Notes: generated by a model from the letters alone, not told the origin. 64,000 bases of DNA from Meconema thalassinum (GCA_946902985.2 OX336389.2:130979572-131043571), one strand, 5' to 3'; shown: positions 30,835 through 43,073, counted from the stretch's first letter. Translations and numbers: made by a program.

Positions 30835-33714
30835 TGTACCCAAGTGAGTAATCTCGATGGTAAATATGCATCTGCCTCCAGCTAGCATCAGGTCTCAGGC
30901 GTGTACCGTCTCCCCAATTGAGCAGTGCATATTTTGGATTTGAGGCTAAAAGGTATCAACTCTACAATGACAAGGCACAACTCTATTCTAAAACTTTAAT
31001 TCAGTAAATAAATCATGGCTTCAAACACAAAAACAATCCCAAAACCATAAAAACAAAGCAAACAAAAATTTACTTCCACAATCCACAAATAAACAAAAAT
31101 GAAATCATAATAAAGTCATATTACCATAAAGCTGTACCCTTATGTGAACTTCATAAAGATATTCTAGTGCGCTGATGCACCTACGACTTCAAAACAAACT
31201 GTACATTGATATAACAGTCATACAATGTGACTTCTTTAATATCACAAATTAATTATTCCTTAAACCTCTTTAGTTTTAACAATTATGTGTGCCGTGTGTG
31301 TTTTGATTTTTCTCTTCTCACCAAACAAATGCTTGCATGCATTCACCTATTCGGACGTTGCACCGCAATCAACGTGCAACTCCGTAATTATGTAAGCTAC
31401 CCCTCCACTTCCTCTATTTATATGGTTCCACTGCATGCTGTATGTGATTCCTACATAAAACGTTACGTTATAGCTTATGTCGGATGGTACAATTAGACTA
31501 CCTTGCGCTCGTCGCCTTTGGCATCTAGTAACCAACTTCATAACTTGGTTTCAGTGACAGTACAAATACATCGTCTAACTACTCGTCAGATAGCTAAAAT
31601 AATGAACCATCAGGATGATCTATAATTATCCATGTGTTCCTAAACCACATGGCTACATTACTCAACATAACAATATTTCAATACATGTCATTACAGGGTC
31701 TAAATCTGTTCCTTTCAACTTGCATTTACGGTTCATCTGACCGTCTCTGCCAGACCCTCTACCCGAGCGGTCGGTATACAATAGACTGTGGAATGGGGTT
31801 CCAACAATTATCTCGACCCTCCTTAAAGGTTTGAATGCTTTCCTCTCTAAGCAGTAAAGATTTACAAGACAAATACGGTTGTCTGAACGATACACATATC
31901 CCAAAGGATCTTAAGTGACTATTATGCAAACAGGTATTGAATGAGCTTTTATAATTACTCCTACACAGAGGATATAATAATTACTGGCCTCACACGGGTC
32001 CATTCAACATGAAGGTTCGGGGTTCGTAATGCATTAGTCTGACGGGTGACCGATGTCTCAAGTAAAATATAGGCGCTCAGTCCAGGCTGTCGCCATGAGT
32101 TTCGCTACCACGAGCGGAATAACTCATCAATAAGTTCTCGGGAGACCATAGAGTTTCGAGGTGTCCTCGTTTTCCTCGTCTCTATCACAGGATTCCAACC
32201 CGGAACACTTTCATATCCTTCCTCAGAGCTAGGGTGCACACTACAACTCTGGCATAAATTATATCTCCACTTATGCCCATGACATAGGAGATTTCATACG
32301 TAGAATAGACCACCTGGCCCCTTACTCAATGCTACGACCTCCGACCTATATTATTAAGAGAAATCTATCAATTACTCTATAAGCTTCTCATATAAGCTGC
32401 AAATTCAATTCACTAAAAGCTCTTTCATTACTGGCATCATTATTGAATATATGCAATATTCTGATATAAAACTTCTTTCCTTAATTACTGTAATGTAATC
32501 TCACTGTATCATCTTACTGCTTAGATTGATAAGTCTTGCAATTAGCGTAACTAATTCTCGCTTACAACATTTATTTGTTTCCTGATGTGTTCATTCATAC
32601 TTTTAATATTCATTATTATTATTACCGTTAATCTCACTGACATAAATGACCAAAATCATTACTTTATTATTATTCTCACATAAATTACCAAAAATCCGAC
32701 ATAGCTACACGTCTTAAAATCCGAACAATCGCGTTCGTCACATTTACATAACTGATTGCCATTCTTAATTCATAGTGGAAATAATTACTCCACTTAATGA
32801 TGCAAATTAACATCTCAACTCTATAAAAATCAACACAATAATAATTAAACATGGAGGATCTGCCTCCTAAACTGATTTTTACTGGCATCTTTACGGAATC
32901 CACAACATGCAGTGGCCCATATTTCTACATAATCATAACTTGTGGGGTACTTACATTTCTATAGGCGTCTTATGGTGGCTCCGACCAATCATATTTCTCC
33001 ATGTCGCCCGCCATTAGCAGGTTTAACGCGACATATTCATCTTGAATGCACACATTTTTTTATAACACATAATTTTCATCAACAACACGACACGTTGCAT
33101 AACTCTCAGGAAGCTATCGCTCCCACACATGTGAAACACTTATCTAATCACTACTTGAAAGGATATTTTACATATGCTGTACACTTAACACACGTCACTT
33201 TATACACTTTTCAATGCTGAAATTCCCTAGCAAAGATCGAAATTGCAGGTGTCGACGGCATCTCCCGTGCTCCTATCAACTCCTGATTGAAAGTCTGGTT
33301 TACCTGCTCTCGGGATTCACCAACAGTTTTTATATTTCCTACTCCTACGGTAAGCGTCCTGCGTTGCATAAATATGCTAGCTCCCGTCCTGAGTGTTATC
33401 ATCTGGTACTCTCATGACATTACCAAACACTTCGTAGAGCTTCATTAGCGCATTCCATCGTAATTACACATATACGATCAGTCAATACTTTACACATTGC
33501 GCTTAACACTGTCCAATACTTTACACAAATAATTATTTACAATAGTTCTGCCATTAGCCTACACGGTGCTTCGTAACTGAACACGCCATAGTTCGTACTG
33601 CTGAGTATGCCTATAGCACGACTATTATTCATACAAGCTTATTAAATGCTTCATTTACATGTACCAGTCTTTGTTCGGCGTCTATTATGAGTATGACCGC
33701 CATGCGTTCTGCCT

Positions 33715-34012
33715 TGACAAACTTGCTTCAAACTGGCTGTAACTGACTGAAGATTCACTTGAAAACTGCTCGTAACTTACTTGAAGACTGCTGTAGACTG
33801 CTTACATACTGTCTCGTACTGCCCTCGTACTTGCTGCATACTGATTGCAACTTACTGCAACTGAGCTACAACTGGGTAACTTCTAACGTAAACTGAGCGT
33901 GAAGACTGCGTAAGACTGCAACTTGATCTGTAACTGGCTGTAACTGGGTGGAAACTGCACGTGAACTGCGCGTAGACTGAGCTTGAACTGAGTTGAGACT
34001 GAGCTTGACTGA
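33715..34012 (-). repeat. CAGT-motif array in 5' LTR
   Basis: Counterpart of 22925-23222; no difference between the two arrays was noticed. Confidence 0.8.
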
Positions 34013-34041
34013 GCGCTCCTCCAAGGGTCTCCTTCCTTATA
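34010..34041 (-). promoter_or_regulatory. LTR core promoter: TATA plus TCAGT (5' LTR, functional position)
   Basis: This is the same arrangement as at 23220-23251 but in the LTR which would drive transcription of gag-pol. TATAA is 31 bp from the initiator A; the CAGT array runs on to about 33715. Confidence 0.68.
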
Positions 34042-34863
34042 TCGGATTCCCACGGAAAGTAGGGCTAAATCTTCCCGCGTAATCTTGGCTCCTCTCCCAG
34101 CATGATTCTGGTCTCCAAACCATGATCATTGGGTTCCTCTTTCTTCACAGATTCCAAAACTATCTGCGTGCAAAGGAATCGCTCGTCCAATTAATTAATA
34201 TTAATTCCTTTCTCCATAGCGTGGGACGCTATCTTACGGGAATTCCCCGGCAACATTCTCAAATCTATCCGCGAACAATGGCAGTTTTACAGTCCTTCCG
34301 CACTTCCTTAAATATGCCTCAATTTCGCAGGTAAAAGGCTCTAAAATTAGCCTCCTGCCAAAAGCTTCACCTGTGGGTAACTCTCCTCTCAATTCGTTAC
34401 TCCAATCACGAGTAATCAATGATTTTCCTGGGCATCTCTCCTCCCCCTCCTCAAATCTATTCTCCGTCAGGGAATAACTGGGTCATTATTCAGGCCTCCA
34501 CCCTGCCCCAGACGACAGAATGGGGTCACAGAGATGGACATGGCTCCACTGGGGCCCTCCCACAATCCTGGGCTAATTTGTAAAATGTCAACTCTCTCCT
34601 CTCCGTGCTTCAAGCCTCGTATAGCCTACACCAAGTAGTCTAATAATGCTGTAATCTGCTCATTTCTCCCTGCATTATTTTAATAAATAATGTCATTGCA
34701 CCAAAATCACACCAGTGATTAAATATACACTTCTTTCGAGGGGTTTTTACCATGAAACTGCCTCTACAGATCTCTGGTTCGTTCCCTGGTGGAACCTTTA
34801 TACTGAGATCACAGTCTCTGAGAACCACGTTCGATTCCAGTCAGCATAACCACCTCGGGTTCA

Positions 34864-34867
34864 ATAC
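34864..34867. repeat. target duplication of the LTR element (right)
   Basis: atac, matching 20041-20044. Confidence 0.8.
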
Positions 34868-35757
34868 TGAACGGAAAACGCTCATGCGAACCCTGGTGTC
34901 AAGTGATTGAAACAAATGACATGGTACATGTTTGAAGTCTTCGTATCACTATTTAAATGGTAAAATGCCTTAATATCAAACATTGTAAGTAGTCGGCATT
35001 GCCGGTATTATGTTTCTGCACAATGGCTATTCAAATATTAATCCACTTAACGGTAATTCAGTCATCAATATAATATAATCGTTGTGATTATACGAGAATT
35101 GAGCAAGCCTTCATGAACTATTACTCAATACATTCTCTTTACTCACAAGAGGGCCTATTCATAAGGCATTTTAAACTCAATTTCACGCAGGAACATCATC
35201 GAAACAAGCAAAATATAAATTAAACTTAATTCCGTAATGCAGTATTATTGGAACGTGGAAATAAGTCACCATATTGTGCACAATATTTGCGTAGTCAAAA
35301 TAGCCGTGGGGTTAGTGCGTATGACTGTGTACCTAGAGACCTTGGGTTCGAATCCTAGGCGGGGTAGATATATTTGCTACCAGATTATAATTTTAAACGA
35401 TATTTATAATATCAATATGACTCATTTTAACAGAATCCATATGAAATTACGTGTTGGTCTGTGAATGAAGAGGACCTGTTTATAAGGAATTTAAGGTTAT
35501 GAGCGGTGTCGCGTCTATTAATCTAGTTGATCCATATCGTATTCTTTATTTAGGCTAGTGCTGGTGGAAGCTACAAATCATCTAATAAAATGAGTTCCGT
35601 ATTATAAACTACAATATATGTAAAACACTCCCTTTTACAATAGATTAATATTTGTGCCAATAATAGTATAAAATTCGGTGTATTAACAATTTCACGTGAG
35701 GTTTCTTTTATGTCAGATGTTACACATCATATGCGACTACTGTAAGGCTCGTGTTTG
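34868..35757. other. spacer with one tRNA-like sequence
   Basis: AT-rich sequence. At 35295-35375 GGGTTCGAATCCTAGGC is a B-box-like motif after a TTAGTGCGTATGACTGTG stretch, probably a SINE head without a visible body. No gene was recognised. Confidence 0.45.
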
Positions 35758-35758
35758 T

Positions 35759-37188
35759 TTTTTTTAGATTTTTTTCGTTTATGAAGAAAGAAAGGCTTAT
35801 GAGATCACCGTGTGTGTGTCTGTGTATGTGGGTCCTCCCCTAATACAATCTAAACGGCCGAAATTATTTCAATGAATCTTCCTAAGTGCATACTACTACA
35901 ATGTCCAACCTCGACCGTGCATTCCAAATTTTAAAAAGTTTCACCAATCCAATATGGCGGCCGCGCGAAGTATTTCACTGGCATTCTATATCTCCGCAAT
36001 AGTAACAGATACCACCATGAAATTTTGTACGGTATTAAAGGGTATTACTAGAGGTTTATATATGTGACTTTCGTAAACCTGTTAAGTACAAGACAAACAG
36101 GGCGGCAATGCTAATTTGAAACATTTAAATAGTCTTTTCTCGCGATTTAACCAACCGAGCGCAGTGATTTTTAATGCAGAAAATGTATATACACATAGAA
36201 ATGCACTGACAACTAATTTTGTTCAATTGTTTACATAACTTGAAGATGGCGGCTATGCAAAATTTTAAAATTAAGTTTTTATTTCTTGTGGCCTAATATG
36301 CGATCAAAATGAAAGTTTGAATAATGAACCTACGCAATAATCTTCTTCTAATGGTGCATAGCTCTATGGCCTACACATATGACATCCTACATGGCGACCA
36401 TTCGAAATATTTAGACGGCTCTCAATAGCTACGAATCTATTAAAGCAAGCAAACTGAAATTTTGTATGTTGATAGAGGCTAACTTACGTTAACCTAAGGG
36501 ACATTTGATAACTTGGTGATCACAAAACCAACATGGCGGCCAAGCGATGTTTAAACATTTAATTGGAATTTACTCGCGATATAATTGTCCGAGCGCAGTG
36601 AAACTTGTTACGGTTAATGTTCATATAAAATTTAATCTACTGACATCCAATTAAACTCAATTGTTTTAATAATCTCAAAATGTTGGCTGTGCGAAATTTT
36701 AAAATTATTTTTCATTTCTTGTGTCCTAATCATGAGATCGAAGTGAACGTTTGAATAATGAACCTAAGCAATAGTCTTCATATAATAGTACATAACTCTA
36801 TGGCCTACAAGTACATCCGAAATATTTAGACGGTTCTCAATATCTACGAGTCTCTTACAGCAATCAATCTTAAGTTTTGTATGTTGATAAAGGCTATTAA
36901 CGAAAGTTCAACTAAGGATCATTCAATAACCTTGTGAGCACAAAACCAACATGGTAGCGACACGATATTTAAATATTAAAATGGATTTTTTCGCGACTTT
37001 TCATCCGAGCGCTGTGAAACTTGGCACGGTATATCTTCATACAAGCCTTAATATAATGATGTCTAATTGAATTAAATTTTATGAGAATTTAAAAGTGGCA
37101 CTGTACATTTTCTTAAAATCTCATTTTCATTTCTCGTATCCAGTAGGGTATATCCAAATAGGCTATCTAGTTTTTCACGGAACATATA
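35759..37188. mobile_element. hairpin-ended non-autonomous element, copy 3
   Basis: Inverse orientation: the long-hairpin end with GGCTTATGAGATCACCG and a TGTGTG-rich start is on the left; the short palindrome end (AAATAGGCTATCTAGTTTTTC) on the right. The interior repeats one module about three times: TCGCG plus CCGAGCGC at about 36140, 36574 and 36991, each with GATGGCGGCT-like and GAAATTTTAAAATT motifs. No coding potential. Confidence 0.7.
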
Positions 37189-37212
37189 ACAGTTGAATTA
37201 CAAATAACAGAC

Positions 37213-37213
<1 letters not shown>

Positions 37214-37243
<30 letters not shown>
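37214..37243. repeat. (AAT)n microsatellite
   Basis: Ten AAT units just before the LINE fragment at 37256. Confidence 0.85.
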
Positions 37244-37246
<3 letters not shown>

Positions 37247-37255
37247 CACACGAAA

Positions 37256-39100
37256 CTTCTATAGAACATTCAGAGAGAATATGACAGGATATCGACCACC
37301 GAGCTTATGCTTCAAAAGACAAGACGGAACACTGGAGCCAAACCCGAAAAAGAACTGTACGATACTGGCACAATATTTTGACTCACTGCTTAACTGTGAT
37401 AAACCAACACACAGATTACAGTTCGAAAAGCCAGAACCTAACATTGATTCCAAACCTCCAACACTTGAAGAAATCGTGGAAATAATAAAATCACTAAAGA
37501 ACAATAGAGCGCCTGGAGAAGACGGATTGATTTCGGAAATCTGGAAATTAGACCACGAAAATGTTACACCAAAAATACACAAAATCATCGAAAACATCTG
37601 GGAAACAGGGAAGGTACCAGAAGAATGGAAGTCAGCTCTAATACACCCCCACCACAAGAAGGGAGACAAAACGAACCCTAATAATTATAGAGGGATTTCA
37701 CTATTACCCGTCGCATACAAAATTTTCTCCAAAGCCCTGTTAAAACGGATAGAGCCTCAGATAGATCCACAGATAGGAGAATACCAAGGAGGGTTCAGGA
37801 AGGGAAGATCGAGCAGTGAGCAGATTTGGTGCCTGAGAACAATACTAGCAACGAGAAAAACCAGGAACACAACAATCACATTCGTCGACTACTAAAAAGC
37901 GTACGACTCCATAGATAGAGAAACACTTTTTAACACATTAGAAGAAATGAAGGTCGACAATAAGTCCAGAAAACTAATCCAAGAAACATTAACAAATACA
38001 ATATCCAAAGTTAAATTCACGGGAGAGATCTCGGAACCCTTCAAAATTAATACAGGAGTGCGACAAGGTGATGGTTTATCACCCATTCTATTCAACTCAG
38101 TTTTGGATAAAATAATCAAGACATGGGAAAAAGGAGTCAAAGGCATAAAAATGGCAAAACATCAGAAAAGGACAGTCAACATTAAGTGTCTGGCCTTTGC
38201 CGATGATGTAGCGATTATAACAAATAACAGAAAAGAAGCCAAAGAAGCTCTAGAGACGCTACATGAAATCTCTGCCAAAACTGGGTTACAAATCTCATAC
38301 GAAAAAACACAGTTCATGGACACAAAATCTACAGACAAGCACCCACTGGAAACCAAGTATGGAAAAATAACACAAGTGGAAAGTTTCAAATATCTAGGAG
38401 AGATTATACAGAAAACAGGACTGAACTTGGCATCCAATGAAGACAGGATCGCTAAATTGCAGAAAGCATACCGACTTACATGGAACCACTACAATAAAAA
38501 AAAGTATTTCCATCAATGCCAAATTACGACACTATCGTACAGTAGTCTTACCAGAGGCCTTATACGCTTCAGAAACGACAGCAATCAAGGGGCGAACAAA
38601 AATCAAGGAATTAGAAAAACAAGAGAGAAAAATTCTGAGAAAGATCTACGGGCCAGTTCAGAAAGAGGGAATATGGATGAAGAGACCGACAATAGAACTG
38701 TACAAACAGACAAAAACGATTACAAACAACATAAGGAAAAAAGGGCAACATTTTATGGACATATACATAGGATGACCGAAGACAGACTGACCAAGAAATT
38801 TTTTAATATAGTTACGAATAGCACACTAAAAACCAATTGGGTAAAGGAAACCGTGGAAGACCTTAAGAAACTAAACATCTCTACAGAAGACATCGCAGAC
38901 AGGAGCAAATACAGAGAAAAACTTAGACTACAGAAGTTTGAGCAAACTCCCAAAGAGAGACAACCAGCAAAGAGGTGGACAGAAGAGAGAAAGAGGAAAC
39001 ATAATGTGTATATGAGAGGTTTTTGGGAAAAAAGAAGAAAGGTCCAGAATGAAACATGAAAATTGATTGTGTTGTAACGCTCTCCTTATGGGGAATTAAC
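37256..39100 (+). pseudogene. non-LTR retrotransposon reverse transcriptase, broken
   Basis: Two long stretches in one frame (37281-37895 and 37947-39059) encode a LINE reverse transcriptase. Recognisable are NNRAPGEDGLISEIWK, VPEEWKSALIHPHHKKGD, YRGISLLPVAYKIFSK, QGGFRKGRSSSEQI, TGVRQGDGLSPILFN and the catalytic FADD near 38199. Damage: an in-frame TAA at 37893-37895 right behind the FVDY motif, and out-of-frame material between A-runs at 38496-38503 and 38737-38742, where another frame carries the expected continuation. The 5' end with endonuclease is missing. The end is a run of AATAA/AAT after 39100. The clade is undecided. Confidence 0.9.
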
Positions 39101-39103
39101 GAA

Positions 39104-39134
<31 letters not shown>

Positions 39135-39141
39135 TAATACG
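39100..39141. repeat. (AATA)n/(AAT)n LINE tail
   Basis: Simple-sequence tail behind the LINE. A further AAT run, at about 39342-39373, follows a 180-bp segment of unknown type. Confidence 0.75.
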
Positions 39142-39341
39142 GTAATAATAATATTAGTAATAATAATGTCATTAATCGACAGCCACAATTTCTCTGAGGA
39201 AATGACTACGAGGACCAAGAAATCATGGATTGAAAAACGGAGGTATATGTTCTGTTTCCAGATGAAGAGATTTGGGGAAAAGAAGAAATCATCATTGGCT
39301 AAATAATTTATATCGCTCTCCATAGATGGCCTTAACGTTGA

Positions 39342-39373
<32 letters not shown>

Positions 39374-39379
39374 GTAATA

Positions 39380-40080
39380 GCAATATTATTTTTATACTAC
39401 TACTGTCATTAAGATGGACACAGGTTCTAAGGTCATAGTATACGAGGAATCAATGTTTCGAGAATATATAGGCCTAAGTTACACATCGATGTGATGATTT
39501 TATAATAGGGGCCAGCAGGAATTCCTATTTGCATGTGTGGCATATTATTAATTGTAAAATACCTTCCAGTAGCATTTCCTTGGTGGTAGATGGATTACGG
39601 TCCCAAATTTCAATTTCCCTCAGCAGAGGCTTATTGCTGCAAACAAATGAAAACCCTTCATAAATTAGAGGGGGTAAAAGTTTGAGATTTTCAGTTATGT
39701 GTGATGTATACCACTTTAATTTCATATGGGGTAAGCTGAATGCTTGCTAAGACTACAGATGTATGATGGCAGCAGGGAGAATGACCATCGAAATGTAATT
39801 TAAAACTCTTGTCGTCTGATAGTAGTGAGATATGTAAGGGTAAGGGGAGATTTATTGTGAGCTAATTACAGAGTACTCACGTTATAAAGCATGGCTGTAC
39901 CATCCCAACTCCTTGTAGCTTGCGTGACCCAACTCACACTCTTCCTTCCCGGCCTAAATCATCATTGCCAGCCTAATGTTTGTTCTTGTGTGTACTGCAG
40001 AGATCAGACGATGTGATATCGCTGCACCAATTCTGCAGATCCTCCACGTCATGCAGATATGATATATACTGTATCTACTG
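39380..40080. other. no gene recognised
   Basis: Spacer without features that I can support. Confidence 0.35.
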
Positions 40081-40084
40081 CCTC

Positions 40085-40230
40085 TTTTATGGTCTAGGAG
40101 TGGCATCAAGACACCTGCCCATAATGCTCTGGGTTCAATACCTGGCTTAACGGAGGGATTCAGCCAGATACGCACAAACATGGGAGAAAAAACCAAGTGA
40201 CGGTGGGTTGGATTTCCTCCGCAGCATTCC
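40085..40230 (+). repeat. tRNA-like SINE remnant
   Basis: TCTAGGAGTGGCATCAAGAC and TGGGTTCAATACCTGGC form an A/B-box-like pair. The following GGGAGAAAAAACCAAGTG region resembles a SINE body. Single copy here. Confidence 0.45.
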
Positions 40231-40261
40231 ACAAGTCTTTTCTGTGATGTTTCAATTATAT

Positions 40262-40490
40262 TTTTTTGACTGGCAACATGGCACAGCGGTACATTTCTCG
40301 CCTTCTGTGCCCAAGGTTGCAGGATTGACTCCTGGCGCAGTCAGTTGGCATTTGAGGGTGCGCAAATATGAGTGAGCCGTGTCAATAGATTTGCTGGCGC
40401 ATTAAATATCCTCTTCGGGACAAAATTCCGGCAACCCGGCGTCTCTAAAAGCCAGAGTAGTTAAAAGGGACGTAAAGCCAATAACATTAA
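40262..40490 (+). repeat. tRNA-derived SINE (family G)
   Basis: Head ATGGCACAGCGGTACATTTC (A-box-like) and GGATTGACTCCTGGCGCAG (B-box-like). The body ends AAAGGGACGTAAAGCCAATA. Only one copy is in the window; the boundaries are approximate. Confidence 0.6.
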
Positions 40491-40777
40491 CATTAATGAA
40501 TATTTTTGATTAATACCAGAACCTAATGTATAGTCGTGGCCACCTTTATCTTAGCCCCAAATTGCATGGACACACATTAATCGGCTAATGGACAGATTTC
40601 TAACACACTCATGTGCGGGGATCGGATGAAAATTAGATCCCGAAACTCCTCTACATAATGCACTGCATTTACTGACCAACATTTTAGGTTTCAACGATAA
40701 ACTTAGCGATACGGTGCATACAAACTATTAAATTGCAAAAAATGCATGCTCACACACAATAGTAGTTCTTGTTTTGG

Positions 40778-41160
40778 AGACCACTTCGTGGTGTAGTGGC
40801 TAGTATTCTTGGCTGTCTCGCTGGAGTTCCGTTTTCTATTGCTGCCTCTGCCAAGAAATGCTAATTCTGGTCTGGAGGCTGGAACGGAGTATACTGAGCC
40901 TCGTGAGGCAAAACTGAGAAGAGAAGAGTTCAATTCTGATCTCATCCATCCTGGAGGTTGTATTCGTGGTTTCCCACTTCTACTCCAGGCGAATGCAGGA
41001 ATGGTTACTAACTTGAGGCCACGGCCGCTTCCTTCCCAATCCTCACCTGAATTACAACACACACACTAATACACCAGCACAATAACACAGTCATCGGACT
41101 AAATTCTAAATTCATCCAAGTACACGGGGCTAAAATGACTATGATGCCCATGCCCCTCAA
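40778..41160 (+). repeat. SINE family E, near full-length
   Basis: Head GACCACTTCGTGGTGTAGTG, second B-box-like GAGTTCAATTCTGATCTC, central block GTGGTTTCCCACTTCTACTC and GGCCACGGCCGCTTCCTTCC, then a CA-rich stretch and AAGTACACGGGGCTAAAATG at the 3' end. This copy gives the best view of the family order. Confidence 0.85.
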
Positions 41161-41164
41161 ATGG

Positions 41165-42330
41165 AACAACAACAGTACAGGTTGCATTAGAAGAGCGTCT
41201 CCGAAAAGAATACGCTGAGTTTCGTAGACATCGCAGCTGTGTTAATCTCCTAAATACCCAACGAATAATTCTGGTGCAAAGTGAAAGTAGTGATTGGCAA
41301 GCCACACTGTATTTCGCATTTATAGACTTTGGGAAAGCATTTTATTAAGTTAATAGAACTGAAATGTAATTTATAAAACTTTGGCGAAATTTGGAATACC
41401 TCTTTAAGATTCTTTATCTCATGCAGGAAATATACAAAGGGTACAGATGTTAAGTATCAAATGAGGGAAAACTCACGGATTATGTGGATGTCCCAAATTT
41501 AGTTCTTCAGGTGTGTATCCTCTCGCAAGCAATATTTTTGATCGTGCTTGATAATGTTATGAGAAAAATGGAGGGAAGATGAAAGAGAGAAATGCAATGA
41601 GAGATTTTGAGTTACGGACGACATTTGCCTTTTGCCATAAATAATTAGTGATATAAAATACAAGTTACGCGGATTAGAAGAGGAAGCAGAGGCTTCAGGA
41701 CTTAGCACAAATGTTGCCAAGACTAAGAAGATGAGAGTAAATGTTGAAAGTGCTAACTACTGATCTCCTTATTACGTGGAAACCGAACCATAGGAAATGG
41801 CATTTTATTTCGAAAATCACACATGTATTGACGGGAAATCGAACCAGGTCTATCTTGGTGAGAAGAAAACAGCTTGACCGCTGCGCCATCACGTTAAATC
41901 AGTTCTTCTGTATGCTGACGGAACCTGGAAGATTATCCAAAATATCAGTAATATCTTGGAGATATTTATAAATCACTGTCTGCGACATATCATATAATCT
42001 ACATCAGATGTCCCGAAATCAAATCCAATGAAGAACTCCGGAGGACAACTAACCAACTTCCAATCACGACGGGAATTAACAAGGGGAAAAGGAGATGGTT
42101 AGGTTATAACTTGAGAAAGCAAGTGGGATCTATAACACGAACAGCATTGGAATCCGCAACGTGCACGGAGGAGAGGTCGTTCTTGGAAGACATGGAGGAG
42201 GACTGTTGAGGAAGAAGCACATGAATTGGAGAATACCTGCATGGCTAGTCGACGATCACAATGGAGGCGTTTCACGGATGCGCTATGTTCCAGCAGGAAC
42301 GAGAGCAATCAAGTCGTGTCAAGTCACGTT
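41165..42330 (+). pseudogene. decayed RTE-like LINE
   Basis: There is no long frame, but pieces in changing frames recall an RTE-type reverse transcriptase: an FIDF-like motif followed by KAF near 41310-41340, RGLEEEAEASGLSTNVAKTK near 41670-41730, a YADG-like piece near 41910, and the C-terminal end around 42130-42300 (WKTWRRTVEEEAHELEN, RSQWRRFTDALCS). A SINE D copy (41760-41897) splits it. The numerous stops and frameshifts make it an old copy. The clade call rests on the WRRTVEEEA-type end, which I know from RTE-like elements. Confidence 0.7.
41760..41897 (-). repeat. SINE family D, copy inside the LINE remnant
   Basis: Minus-strand head GATGGCGCAGCGGTCAAGCT and B-box-like GGTTCGATTTCCCG; the body is shortened. 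Confidence 0.8.
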
Positions 42331-42489
42331 TGGAGAGGAAGTGCCTACTATGACTACGAACAGATTCCATATGTGCCAGTCAGATGTCATGGCTAACCGT
42401 AGCTAGAGTGGCTAATTCACGCTAGCTGCTGTTGTGGAGCCAAGCTGCCAGGAAACAACTACAGCTTCCAGGCTTGTTCATTTTCTTTT

Positions 42490-43073
42490 TTGCCTATTTT
42501 CACTTATGAAAAAAATAGGCTTATGAGATAACATTTTGTCCGTGTGTGTGTATGCCCCCCCCCCCTCATAATCAAATCTAAACGGCCAAAGCGATTTCAA
42601 TGAAAATCGGTAAGTGCATACATACTATTACCTCGTCCGATCTCGACCGTTACTTACAAATTTTAATATTTTTCACCAATCCAACATGTCGGCTGCGCGA
42701 AATATTTCACTGGCATTCTACTGTATATCTATAACGTATCTATTACAGCAATCAAACTGAAATTTTGTATGTTGATTGAAGCTATTAGCATAAGTTCACC
42801 TATGGATCATTTAAATACCTGGTGAGCACAAAAACAACATGGCGGCGACCGCGAAATTGAAATATTTAAAGGGAATTTTCTCGCGACTTTTCATCCGAGT
42901 GCTGGCATGGTTTATCTTCACACAAGCCTTAATATACTGACGCCTAATAAAGTTGAATTTTATGAGAAGTTAAAAATGGCAGTTGTGCAATTTCTCATTT
43001 TTCATTTCTCGTTTCCTAGGTAAGACCAGTAGAATATATGAAAATAGGATATTTAATTCTTCTCAGAACTACT
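42490..43073. mobile_element. hairpin-ended non-autonomous element, copy 4
   Basis: Left end GCCTATTTTCACTTATGA with its complement AAAAATAGGCTTATGAGA forms the long hairpin. The right end is AAAATAGGATATTTAATTC with a degenerate palindrome to GAACTACTTG. A C-run (42548-42556) and GTGTGTGTGT follow the left end. Short interior of one module (CATGGCGGCGACCGCGAAAT, TTCTCGCGACTTTTCATCCG). Confidence 0.7.

Larger units (their letters stand above)
20045..34863 (-). mobile_element. Gypsy-type LTR retrotransposon, complete, 14.8 kb
   Basis: Two LTRs of 4,029 bp (20045-24073 and 30835-34863) at a constant offset of 10,790 bp frame a 6,761-bp interior. On the coding (minus) strand each LTR starts TGAACCCGAGG and ends GGGTACA. 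The domain order protease, reverse transcriptase, RNase H, integrase identifies the Gypsy/Ty3 superfamily; the GPF module behind the integrase agrees. Gag is intact; Pol is broken twice. No envelope frame is visible. I counted about 11 substitutions between the LTRs and no net indel, roughly 0.3 per cent, so the insertion is young. LTRs of 4 kb are unusually long for the superfamily. Confidence 0.95.
30835..34863 (-). repeat. 5' LTR (4,029 bp)
   Basis: The right-hand LTR drives the element on the minus strand. TATAA is at 34041-34037 and TCAGT at 34010, giving a U3 of about 850 bp and about 3.2 kb of R plus U5 inside the transcript. It differs from the 3' LTR by about 11 substitutions. Confidence 0.95.
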
